The notes beneath the pieces were generated by a model. It saw nothing but the letters and a program-made list of their open reading frames with translations, was not told the origin of the DNA and made no database searches. Shown here in pieces: positions 1 through 7,023 of a stretch of 12,848 nucleotides of DNA (position 1 is the stretch's first letter; each line of letters begins with the position of its first letter). The translations under genes and the position numbers were made by a program. The stretch comes from QGNO01 sp964493125 (GTDB lineage: Bacteria > Chloroflexota > Dehalococcoidia > Lucifugimonadales > QGNO01), in NCBI GenBank assembly GCA_964493125.1, contig CAZBMS010000043.1, positions 1 through 12,848 of the forward strand, in the 5' to 3' direction.

Positions 1-1
1 C

Positions 2-838
2 GCTAAAGAAGGTGCAGCAGTAGTGGTTAATGACGTAGGTAGTGACTTGAGTGGCGGTGGGTTTTCGAGTACACCTGCGGATAGGATTGTTTCCGAAATA
101 ATTGGCAACGGAGGGGATGCAGTAGCCAATTACGATTCGGTAGCCCAACCTGATGGTGCAAAGCGCATTGTAAATGCAGCTATGAGTATGTTTGGAAGGC
201 TAGATATAGTTTGCCATGCTGCAGGGGTAGTTCGCGATCGGATGCTATTCAATATGTCGGAGGAAGAATGGGACGATGTTATAAATGTTCACCTGTATGG
301 AGCTCTAAATATAGTGGCTGAAGCTGTTGCCATAATGAAATTACAGTCGTATGGACGAATAATTTTGTTTTCTTCTGTTTCAGCTTTGGGTAACTTAGGG
401 CAGTGTAACTATTCTGCAGCTAAAGGTGGGCAGATTGGTATCGTGCAGGGGCTTGCAGATGAACTTAAGATCGACAACATAACTATTAACGCTGTTTTTC
501 CAGGTGCAGATACGAGAATGACTGAAGGTATGCCCAGTACAGCTCGTGCATTTATTGAACAATGGGGCGTTTCTGCTGAATCATCCGATGTACAAGGGAT
601 TAGATCATCAGTAAGAAATGCACCTAAGGTGGCATATCTTTGTACTGAAGCGGCTGGCAACATTACTGGCCAAGTCATTGGCGTATTTGGCCCTCCTATG
701 ACCGTATATTCCCAAAGAGTTTTGATGAGAAAGTTGCATAATAGTAAGGCTTGGCAGTTTGATGATTTAGACTTTGCAATTGGAAGTTCACTCAATCAGA
801 ACATATTGAAAAGTAGATTTGGTGGTAAGCATGAATAA
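2..838 (+). CDS. SDR-family dehydrogenase, MFE-2 hydroxyacyl-CoA dehydrogenase-like (5' partial)
   Basis: The reading frame is open from base 2, so the start codon and the first beta strand with the Gly-rich nucleotide loop lie off the window; 278 residues are visible. It is a classical short-chain dehydrogenase/reductase. The second-strand region VVVNDVGSD followed by a Gly-rich insert and GDAVANYDSV closely resembles the (3R)-hydroxyacyl-CoA dehydrogenase domain of peroxisomal multifunctional enzyme 2. The catalytic triad is present: Ser, then Tyr 13 residues later, then Lys in NYSAAK (Tyr at about residue 137 of the visible part). The usual NNAG turn reads HAAG. A tail of about 45 residues follows the core and I do not recognise it. 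The likely role is NAD(P)-dependent oxidoreduction of a hydroxyacyl-CoA or similar alcohol; the substrate is inferred. The stop codon overlaps the next gene, so the two are probably cotranscribed. Confidence 0.85.
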   Translation, partial: AKEGAAVVVNDVGSDLSGGGFSSTPADRIVSEIIGNGGDAVANYDSVAQPDGAKRIVNAAMSMFGRLDIVCHAAGVVRDRMLFNMSEEEWDDVINVHLYGALNIVAEAVAIMKLQSYGRIILFSSVSALGNLGQCNYSAAKGGQIGIVQGLADELKIDNITINAVFPGADTRMTEGMPSTARAFIEQWGVSAESSDVQGIRSSVRNAPKVAYLCTEAAGNITGQVIGVFGPPMTVYSQRVLMRKLHNSKAWQFDDLDFAIGSSLNQNILKSRFGGKHE

Positions 839-1649
839 AGATAAAGGTACCTTTAAAGATGCCAAGGCGTTGGAGATTGCTCTAATTGCTGCGAGGGAAT
901 CCTCAGAAGTTTTGAGAAAGCTATTTAGATCTGATGATTCAGAATTAGGGGCTTGGACCAAGGATGATGGGGGTCTAGTCACAGACGCAGATATAGCATC
1001 GGATAGAGTAATAACGGAAACGCTTAGAGTTGCTGAAGTAACAGCCTCAATTATTTCGGAGGAAAGTTCTGAATATCTTGAAGACTCGGAGTTAACTTGG
1101 TTGGTGGATCCTTTGTGTGGGACGGTTCCATTTAGTACGGGTCTTGCACATTGGGGAGTGAGCATTGCATTGAGGCAAAAAAATGAATTGAAAATAGGGG
1201 TGCTAACCTTGCCTGCTCAACAGGAGCAACTGACGGCGGTCTCTGGCCGTGGTGTGACTAGGAACGGAAAACTTTGGTCAGCTTCCGCTCCTATAGGAAA
1301 GCTTGCAGAAGTTGCCATTGCTTTAGAGATAGACGGTGGGTCAGAATGGAAAAGGTTAGTGGCTGGTAAGTTGGATTGGATTAGTGGAGTAGGTCAAGTC
1401 AACTCTTTCGCGTCTGCTGCTTTCCCGTTATCACAGATATGCCTTGGTCGACTCGCGGGAGGGGTTTTCTATAACATATCGCCAGTGCATTTGGCTGCAG
1501 GGTGCATTATTGCTAAGGAGTTGGGAATAATCGTTACCGACAACTTAGGTGAATATATAAGGTGGGATCAGAATAGAGCTATCCCTGTGGTGGTAGTTGG
1601 TTGGCCAGAGGTGCATAAACAGATAATGGAAATCGTTAATAAGGCTTAG
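831..1649 (+). CDS. Inositol-monophosphatase-family protein with altered metal site
   Basis: The protein has 272 residues, the normal length for the IMPase/FBPase/CysQ fold. I chose ATG 831, which follows GGTGG at 821-825 and overlaps the upstream stop by 8 bases; TTG 819 and GTG 822 are open alternatives. Family motifs are clear: VTDAD (about 50-54), SEES (76-79, equivalent to GEES of human IMPA1), WLVDPLCGT (90-98) and VHLAAG (219-224). Canonical enzymes read DPxDGT and WDxAxG. The second metal-binding Asp is therefore Cys96, and the later Asp (Asp220 in IMPA1) is His220. The first Asp (93) and Glu77 are kept. Activity as a Mg-dependent phosphatase is doubtful; it may be a variant enzyme using another metal, or a non-catalytic relative. 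Overlap with the SDR gene suggests translational coupling and a shared pathway, which I cannot name. Confidence 0.8.
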   Translation: MNKDKGTFKDAKALEIALIAARESSEVLRKLFRSDDSELGAWTKDDGGLVTDADIASDRVITETLRVAEVTASIISEESSEYLEDSELTWLVDPLCGTVPFSTGLAHWGVSIALRQKNELKIGVLTLPAQQEQLTAVSGRGVTRNGKLWSASAPIGKLAEVAIALEIDGGSEWKRLVAGKLDWISGVGQVNSFASAAFPLSQICLGRLAGGVFYNISPVHLAAGCIIAKELGIIVTDNLGEYIRWDQNRAIPVVVVGWPEVHKQIMEIVNKA

Positions 1650-1663
1650 AATCCTAGAGACCT

Positions 1664-2626
1664 TTAACGATAATGCGACTTTGAGTTTAGCCTATTGTGG
1701 TCGCTGTAAGGGGAATTGGTGTCCAAGCTGAAAACTCTGAAAGGGAGCCAGGATCTCGTAGGTAGGTCAAATTTAACGAGAGCTGTAAATTTATTTCCTT
1801 GACCATAAGCTCTGGCTTTTTGAAGATGGTCTGAAAGGTTAGCTTCAGTTTTAACTCTAATTGCTTGACCATGTCTTATAAGCTGCTCTTCTTCTTTATC
1901 CATTTTGATAGAAGGCATATCTAGGACAACATAATCTGGCGGAATTATCAGGCCCTCCCAAGTATTTTTTGCTAAAGAATCTTGTATTGCATCTAGGGAC
2001 ATCGCATTTTCTATATGAAAAGGCCCGGTCTTCAATCGGTTTAATTTGGACAGGTACGCTCCACACCCTAATTTTTCACCCAGATCTTGCGCTAGGGATC
2101 TAACATAAAATCCCTGTTTACATTGAACAAAAATAGTTAACTCCGGGGATGCCCATTCCATTATCTCTAGTTTTATCAGGTCCACTCTTCGTGGGGGCAC
2201 CGTGATTTTCTCCCCTCTCCTAGCCAATTCATAGAGACGTTTACCTTGAAGTTTCAAAGCGCTAAATGGAGGAGGTGTTTGATGAGTTTCAGCTCTTAAA
2301 TGATCCAAAGCAGACTCGATGGTTTTTAGTGTTACGTTTGATGGGTCAGATTTTGCAGTTACTTTACCTTCTCCGTCGTAAGTGTCTGTAGATACCCCAA
2401 GATGCACGGTTCCGACGTACTTTTTATTGCTGTTAACTATAAACTGGGTTAGCCGTGTTCCTTGGCCAACGCAAATCGGCAAAACTCCGGTGGCGGCTGG
2501 GTCCAGAGTTCCTGCGTGACCTACACGTTTCTGAGACGAGGACATTTTTATTCGACGTACTACTTCTGTTGAAGTGAGTCCGATTGGTTTATCAACGTTA
2601 AAAAATCCGTTTATTGATTTTATCAA
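1664..2626 (-). CDS. truB: tRNA pseudouridine(55) synthase TruB
   Basis: TruB converts U55 to pseudouridine in the T-loop of tRNAs. The 320-residue protein opens with NGFFNVDKPIGLTST, the family N-terminus, and has the catalytic motif GHAGTLDPAATG at about 36-47 with nucleophile Asp42. It also has the conserved LQGKRLYELARRGE segment and a C-terminal PUA-like part from about residue 235. The last 25 residues are polar and not obviously conserved. The start is TTG at 2624-2626; its bases overlap the TGA stop of rbfA (2623-2625), so translation is probably coupled, with AAGGG a few bases upstream as a weak SD. It is the last gene of the nusA operon, and its stop lies 14 bases from the convergent phosphatase-like gene. 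I saw no terminator hairpin in between. Confidence 0.96.
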   Translation of the reverse strand: MIKSINGFFNVDKPIGLTSTEVVRRIKMSSSQKRVGHAGTLDPAATGVLPICVGQGTRLTQFIVNSNKKYVGTVHLGVSTDTYDGEGKVTAKSDPSNVTLKTIESALDHLRAETHQTPPPFSALKLQGKRLYELARRGEKITVPPRRVDLIKLEIMEWASPELTIFVQCKQGFYVRSLAQDLGEKLGCGAYLSKLNRLKTGPFHIENAMSLDAIQDSLAKNTWEGLIIPPDYVVLDMPSIKMDKEEEQLIRHGQAIRVKTEANLSDHLQKARAYGQGNKFTALVKFDLPTRSWLPFRVFSLDTNSPYSDHNRLNSKSHYR

Positions 2627-2979
2627 TACGGATGCCCTTGAGGCGTTATATTGTCCATCATTTCAAGAATATGGGAGCCTTCTTCGATAGAATCATCAAG
2701 TCTGAAAGATAGTATGGGTACAGCTCTCAAAGACAGTCTCTTCTTTAGCTCTCTATGAAGAAAACCTGAGGCTCGCTGTAGGACTTTTACAGTTGATTCG
2801 CGTTCCTCACGATTTGTCATCACGCTTACGTAAATTTTAGCATTACGTAAGTCTGTAGACACTTCAACACGAGTAATACTCACTAACAAGGGCAGCCTAG
2901 GATCATTCATTTCCTTAGACAAAAGCTCGCTAAGCTCTTTTCTTATTAGCTCATTCACTCGCTCAATTCGCCTAGTCAT
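2623..2979 (-). CDS. rbfA: Ribosome-binding factor A
   Basis: RbfA binds the 30S subunit during 16S rRNA maturation and cold adaptation. At 118 residues the protein is of usual length. It begins RIERVNELIRKELSELL, continues with DPRL and a VSITRVEVSTDLRNAKIYVSV segment, and covers the whole KH-like fold. The C-terminal RLDDSIEEGSHILEMM is also typical. The start is ATG 2979; no clear SD precedes it. The gene sits in the classical infB-rbfA-truB order but is separated from infB by 184 bases with no recognisable gene, where many bacteria carry a DUF503 gene. Its stop overlaps the TTG start of truB. Confidence 0.95.
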   Translation of the reverse strand: MTRRIERVNELIRKELSELLSKEMNDPRLPLLVSITRVEVSTDLRNAKIYVSVMTNREERESTVKVLQRASGFLHRELKKRLSLRAVPILSFRLDDSIEEGSHILEMMDNITPQGHPY

Positions 2980-3163
2980 GACGCGTTCTGTACTATTCTT
3001 AGATTATTAAGTGATTTAACTTTCATTGTTGCCTAGTACGGCTATTAGCCTTTCGACTAGCACTTTTGTTTTAAGAACTTCAAGATTAGCGGGAGCAATT
3101 TTCACTCATGAAAACTCCAGAATAACATAGCGTGAGTTTGCGACTTTCGGCCATGGCAAACTT

Positions 3164-4966
3164 CTAGGAGACTTGTTCTTGCCTGTGTAACTCCAAGCTA
3201 TCGCCTTCTTCAAAATCGTTGAATCCGTTCAATACAACGCCACCCTCATATCCTGTGGATAACTCGCGTACGTCATCTTTGAAGTGTCTTAAACTAGCCA
3301 AGACACCGTCGAATATAATTGATCCATCTCTTAAGACCCTTGCCGACGAGTTTCTAAGTATATGACCATCTGTAACGTATATCCCTGCAATATTCGTGTT
3401 TTTACTGCGCTTGAAAACGGTTCGTACTACGGCATGTCCATCTATGATTTCCCTCATAGATGGAGATGACATTCCTTGAATAACATTTTGTATTTCATCC
3501 AGTAGTTGATAAATAATGCTGTAAAATCTCACTTCAACTTTTTCGTGATTCGCTACTTGTCTGGCACTTGGTTCTATAGCTGTGTTAAAGCCTATGACAA
3601 TAGCGTCAGAAGCTAGCGCTAGAAAGATGTCACTTTCGGTTATGGATCCGGAAGACGTATGCAATATTCTAACTTGAGTTTCTTCGTTACTCAGCTCCGT
3701 AAGACCTTGGGTAATGGCTTCAATACTTCCTTGTACGTCAGCTTTCAGAACCAAATTGAGATCTTTAATTTCTCCAGTTCTTATACGACTAACCATGTCT
3801 TCGAATGAAGTTCTGCTGGCGGGTTCGTTTTGCTGTTCGTATCTCGCCACTGAATCTCGGGCAGCTTTTTCATCTTGCGCTACAGAGAAAGTTTCACCAG
3901 CAGTGGGGACATTATTTAAGCCTAATATTTCAACAGGAGTTGAAGGAGGTGCATAGTCTATTCTGCTTCCTGTGTGGTCCGTAAGGGATTTAATTTTTCC
4001 TGTGTTTGGGCCTACAGCCAGCACGTTGCCTAGACTTAAAGTTCCACTTTTAACTATAAGCGTTGCTACTGGGCCACGACTTTTATCCAATTTCGCTTCT
4101 AAAACTATACCTCTTGCCAAACCTTCTGGGTTAGCTTTGAATTCGGATATCTCAGATACAATATTGATGCTGTCAAGTAGATCGTCTATGCCTTTACCAG
4201 TAATTGCTGAGACTGGAACTGCTATAATATCTCCTCCCCACTCTTCAATTAATAGACTGTTTTCAGACAACTGTCTCTTAACTCTTTCGACGTCAGCGTT
4301 CGGACGATCTATCTTGTTAATTGCTACTATGATTGGTACATCAGCCGCCTTTGCATGGTTGATCGCCTCCACGGTCTGCGGCATCACACCATCGTCTGCG
4401 GCTACAACTAGAACAACCAAGTCAGTAACTTCTGCTCCACGAGCTCGCATACTAGAAAAAGCTGCGTGGCCCGGCGTATCTACAAATGTTATTAGATTCT
4501 GCCTGTATACAACTTGATAAGCACCTATATGTTGTGTGATTCCACCAGCTTCTTTATCGACCACTTTTGTTTTTCGGATGTTATCCAGCAGAGTTGTTTT
4601 GCCATGATCTACGTGACCTAAAATGGTTACCACTGGTGGCCTAGATTGGAGCAGAGAGGCGTCTGACTCTGTGTTCTCTTCGTTAGTTTTCTTAATGTTC
4701 CCCGTGTTTATTGGAGCCACTTTATAACCAAACGCAGGCGCAATAGACGACGCGGTAGTAAAATCGATCGCCTGGTTAATATTCGCCATGATCCCATTTC
4801 GCATGAGTTGTTTCATAAGATCTATGGGGCTAACCTTAATCATCTCCGCGAAATTCGATATGGTAACTGCCTCAGGAAGTCGAACGATTCGAACTTTAGT
4901 AGAGGTTTGCTTAGTCTCAGGCACTGTATTTTCTGTTGTAGCGCTATTTTCCCTTTGTTCTTCCAT
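3164..4966 (-). CDS. infB: Translation initiation factor IF-2
   Basis: IF-2 is the GTPase that places initiator fMet-tRNA on the 30S subunit and promotes 50S joining. The 600-residue protein is a short form: a polar lead of about 23 residues is followed directly by one IF2_N domain (about 24-82), with none of the long charged repeats of enterobacterial IF-2. G motifs are complete: GHVDHGKT (117-124), GGITQHIG (141-148), DTPGH (163-167), NKID (217-220) and an SAITGKG G5 region near 253. Domains II to IV follow, including the fMet-tRNA-binding C-terminal beta barrel. The start is ATG 4966, 20 bases after ylxR, with only a weak SD. The operon position between ylxR and rbfA is standard. Confidence 0.97.
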   Translation of the reverse strand: MEEQRENSATTENTVPETKQTSTKVRIVRLPEAVTISNFAEMIKVSPIDLMKQLMRNGIMANINQAIDFTTASSIAPAFGYKVAPINTGNIKKTNEENTESDASLLQSRPPVVTILGHVDHGKTTLLDNIRKTKVVDKEAGGITQHIGAYQVVYRQNLITFVDTPGHAAFSSMRARGAEVTDLVVLVVAADDGVMPQTVEAINHAKAADVPIIVAINKIDRPNADVERVKRQLSENSLLIEEWGGDIIAVPVSAITGKGIDDLLDSINIVSEISEFKANPEGLARGIVLEAKLDKSRGPVATLIVKSGTLSLGNVLAVGPNTGKIKSLTDHTGSRIDYAPPSTPVEILGLNNVPTAGETFSVAQDEKAARDSVARYEQQNEPASRTSFEDMVSRIRTGEIKDLNLVLKADVQGSIEAITQGLTELSNEETQVRILHTSSGSITESDIFLALASDAIVIGFNTAIEPSARQVANHEKVEVRFYSIIYQLLDEIQNVIQGMSSPSMREIIDGHAVVRTVFKRSKNTNIAGIYVTDGHILRNSSARVLRDGSIIFDGVLASLRHFKDDVRELSTGYEGGVVLNGFNDFEEGDSLELHRQEQVS

Positions 4967-4986
4967 TATGCTTGCCGTATTATTAT

Positions 4987-5259
4987 CTAATCCAAAGTTT
5001 TCGAAAAAATCAGGAGTGTTTCCCTCTCCTCGGTTGTAACAGGTGTTTTTAGAGAATGTTCCAATCTACCTTTCTTGAGCCCGTTCTCCCAGCACTTAGA
5101 TGCCTTGCAGATATAGGCACCACGGCCAGACATTTTTCGCGAACCCAAGTCTACCAATACGCCATCAACTGGCGTTTTAGCAATTCTCACTAGTTCTATT
5201 TGAGGGGATTGCTTCCCACATGCCAAGCAACGTCTCATTGGTTTGCGCCGTTGCTGCAT
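4987..5259 (-). CDS. ylxR: YlxR/RnpM family RNA-binding protein (DUF448)
   Basis: This 90-residue protein of the YlxR (DUF448) family has RRCLACGKQSP near the N-terminus, VRI, and the signature GRGAYIC followed by basic residues. Family members fold like a K-turn-type RNA binder and are encoded between nusA and infB, as here. The Bacillus homologue has been linked to RNase P RNA and renamed RnpM; applying that role here is inference. I chose ATG 5259 because GGAG lies 9 bases upstream; an in-frame TTG at 5265 sits too close to that site. Cys pairs in CLAC, and later Cys residues around the GRGAYIC block, are noticeable but not diagnostic of zinc binding. The gap to nusA is 34 bases. Confidence 0.92.
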   Translation of the reverse strand: MQQRRKPMRRCLACGKQSPQIELVRIAKTPVDGVLVDLGSRKMSGRGAYICKASKCWENGLKKGRLEHSLKTPVTTEERETLLIFSKTLD

Positions 5260-5293
5260 TGACAATATCTCCTTTTCAACGATTCAATATCGC

Positions 5294-6829
5294 TTACCTA
5301 GTGAAGGCACCACCCTTAGAGCCTTTTTTACGCTTTGCTGACGATTTCCCTTGGCGCCTACCTTCACTAGCTCTAGGCACCATAATGTCCTCAGCAAATC
5401 TGATTTGAGATTCACTATTAGCGGTAGCAAGTTGAGGCACTTGCCATATATCATCCGTAAGAGGAATTTCTTCTACTTCTTCTTCCAACTCCTCTGGCTC
5501 TTCTTCTACGGCAGGTTCTTCCCACTCTGCTGTATCACTTGTGTTCAAAGTTTCAAATTCATCTACAAGTGTTTCTTCAGCCTGGACTGAGTCGTTCTGA
5601 TCTACATCTGTAGCTTTAGAGGTTATTTCTACGATTACTTCTTCTTCTTCTTCTTCTTCTTCCGCCAATTCAAGGTCAATCTGCTCATCCAATACAGGTG
5701 TCATTTCTGAGGCCTCTGTATCGGATATTTCCACTGCCGCATTCTCTGGGTCTGAGGCAGAATCTTTTAGAGTTGGCTTTTTCAGTCTTTCAAGCTCAAC
5801 GTCTGCTGAGCTTAGAATATCTATTTTCCAACCGGTTAATTTTGCAGCCAATCTTGCATTTTGACCTTCTCTACCTATTGCTAACGAAAGTTGTTTGTCT
5901 TGCACAACTACGGTAGCATTATTCTCTTCCTGATCGAGGCTAACGTGCAGCACTTGAGATGGATTTAGGGCATTCGATATAAAAGTGCTTGGGTCACTGT
6001 GCCATTGCACTACGTCAATTTTTTCACCCTGCAATTCGTTAACCACGTTTTGGATGCGTATGCCTCTAAGCCCTACACATGAACCTACAGCATCAACCCC
6101 TTCTTGAGTGGCTACTACCGCAACTTTGCTTCTGGAGCCGGGTTCGCGGGCGATCGCTTTTATTTCTACTATACCGTTAAAGATTTCTGGGACCTCTATT
6201 TCGAAAAGCCGTTTTAATAGGTTCTTGTCTGATCTAGAGACTATTATCTCCGGCCCCTTAGCAGTCATTGCTACTTCAACTATGTACAGTTTCAGTTTTT
6301 GCCCGTGCCTATATCTCTCTGTAGGCACTTGTTCACGTTCTGGAAGCAGTGCTTCGGTACGACCGAGGTCTACAATTATCTGCCTAGGCTCCAACCTTTG
6401 GATAGTACCTGTAGTAACGTCTTCGGAACGGTCAGCGTATTCTTCAAAAACAAGCTCTCTTTCTGCCTCCCTAAGTCGCTGCATTACAACTTGTTTGGCA
6501 GTTTGCGCTGCAATGCGGCCAGCGAGGTTATGTTCCGACTCAATTTCTATTACATCGCCAACCTTAGCATTTGGGTTGAGCTTGATTGCACCTTCTAGAT
6601 TAAGTTCTGTTTTGTTGTCTTCGACGTCTTCAACGACGTTCATAAGTACGAACACCCTTATGTCGCCAGAGGCTGGATTGAGCCGCACAGATATATTTTG
6701 CTCAGCAGCCAAATTGTCTTTTTTGTAGGCGGATGCAAGTGCTGCCTCAATGGCACCAAGTACCATTTCTTTTGGTAGCCCTCTTTCGGCTGCCAGCTGA
6801 GTCAAAGCGATCAGAAAATCACTTTTCAC
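5294..6829 (-). CDS. nusA: Transcription termination/antitermination protein NusA
   Basis: NusA binds RNA polymerase and nascent RNA, modulating pausing, termination and antitermination. The start is GTG 6829, fixed by AGGAGGT at 6838-6844; the frame stays open to 6910 but that extension has no SD and crosses a hairpin. The 511 residues comprise an N-terminal polymerase-binding domain (about 1-125), an S1 domain (about 130-200, GTIQRLEPRQIIVDLGR), and KH1 and KH2 (about 200-345, with LAIGREGQNARLAAKL). The tail is unusual: about 130 residues rich in Glu and Asp, including eight Glu in a row, ending in a basic Arg/Lys-rich stretch. This is not the pair of acidic AR2 repeats of E. coli NusA. 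It is the first gene of the operon, and rimP, usually just upstream, is absent. Confidence 0.96.
   Translation of the reverse strand: MKSDFLIALTQLAAERGLPKEMVLGAIEAALASAYKKDNLAAEQNISVRLNPASGDIRVFVLMNVVEDVEDNKTELNLEGAIKLNPNAKVGDVIEIESEHNLAGRIAAQTAKQVVMQRLREAERELVFEEYADRSEDVTTGTIQRLEPRQIIVDLGRTEALLPEREQVPTERYRHGQKLKLYIVEVAMTAKGPEIIVSRSDKNLLKRLFEIEVPEIFNGIVEIKAIAREPGSRSKVAVVATQEGVDAVGSCVGLRGIRIQNVVNELQGEKIDVVQWHSDPSTFISNALNPSQVLHVSLDQEENNATVVVQDKQLSLAIGREGQNARLAAKLTGWKIDILSSADVELERLKKPTLKDSASDPENAAVEISDTEASEMTPVLDEQIDLELAEEEEEEEEVIVEITSKATDVDQNDSVQAEETLVDEFETLNTSDTAEWEEPAVEEEPEELEEEVEEIPLTDDIWQVPQLATANSESQIRFAEDIMVPRASEGRRQGKSSAKRKKGSKGGAFTR
5638..5661 (-). repeat. Trinucleotide repeat (CTT)8 inside nusA
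   Basis: Eight perfect CTT units on the + strand read as GAA codons in nusA and encode an unbroken run of eight Glu in the acidic C-terminal tail. Units are in frame, so slippage by whole units would change tail length without a frameshift. Confidence 0.9.
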
Positions 6830-6837
6830 GGCTATCC

Positions 6838-6844
6838 ACCTCCT
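6838..6844 (-). promoter_or_regulatory. Ribosome binding site deciding the nusA start
   Basis: The - strand reads AGGAGGT, a full anti-SD match, 8 bases before GTG 6829. It selects this GTG over any codon in the upstream open extension of the frame. Confidence 0.85.
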
Positions 6845-6850
6845 GAATAT

Positions 6851-6879
6851 TTTATATAGGCCTAGCCCCAAATTAACAA
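6851..6879 (-). promoter_or_regulatory. Possible proximal nusA promoter
   Basis: On the - strand TTGTTA (6874-6879) is followed after 17 bases by TATAAA (6851-6856). It lies just after the hairpin at 6880-6902. Initiation would fall at about 6844, leaving the SD almost at the 5' end of the RNA, so this is weaker than the distal promoter and may be chance in AT-rich DNA. Confidence 0.3.
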
Positions 6880-6902
6880 AAAAGTGGGACGAACCCACTT
6901 TT
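6878..6902 (-). terminator. Terminator-like hairpin in the nusA leader (candidate attenuator)
   Basis: A perfect 9-bp stem pairs 6894-6902 with 6880-6888 around a 5-base loop (6889-6893). On the - strand the 3' arm runs into six T residues (6878-6883), the form of an intrinsic terminator, although the first four T pair with A in the stem. It lies 49 bases before the nusA start and downstream of a good promoter at 6944-6972, so leader transcripts would meet it before nusA. It could also end readthrough from the PLP-enzyme gene, whose stop is about 120 bases upstream. On the + strand only four T follow. Confidence 0.65.
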
Positions 6903-6943
6903 ACATTCAAACTCGGTCGAGGATATTAACCCACGTTGGCCTG

Positions 6944-6972
6944 ATTATAGCACTCGAGGCTTTCCAAAACAA
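6944..6972 (-). promoter_or_regulatory. Distal nusA operon promoter
   Basis: On the - strand TTGTTT (6967-6972) is followed after 17 bases by a perfect TATAAT (6944-6949), preceded by TGC as in an extended -10. Predicted initiation is near 6937, giving a leader of about 108 bases that contains the 6880-6902 hairpin. This is the strongest promoter match upstream of nusA. Confidence 0.65.
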
Positions 6973-7023
6973 CCCGAAATCCACTTTCATATACCTGATG
7001 ACTTGAATTAATTTGGCTTTTGG

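Noticed and set aside
2980..3163. Possible small or decayed gene between infB and rbfA on the - strand
   Set aside because: The open pieces are short: 22 codons from an ATG, then a stop, and about 28 codons in another frame ending at 3016. No SD and no family resemblance; no DUF503 motif is visible.
3972..4517. Long open frame on the + strand opposite infB
   Set aside because: It overlaps the conserved IF-2 GTPase domain in antisense and shows no family features.
6108..6728. Long open frame on the + strand opposite nusA
   Set aside because: It is antisense to well-conserved NusA domains, has no SD, and its Ser/Leu/Thr-rich composition is that of a shadow frame.
6830..6910. Upstream extension of the nusA frame
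   Set aside because: The extra 27 codons have no SD, cross the hairpin at 6880-6902 and do not match the NusA N-terminus; the strong SD at 6838-6844 fixes GTG 6829.
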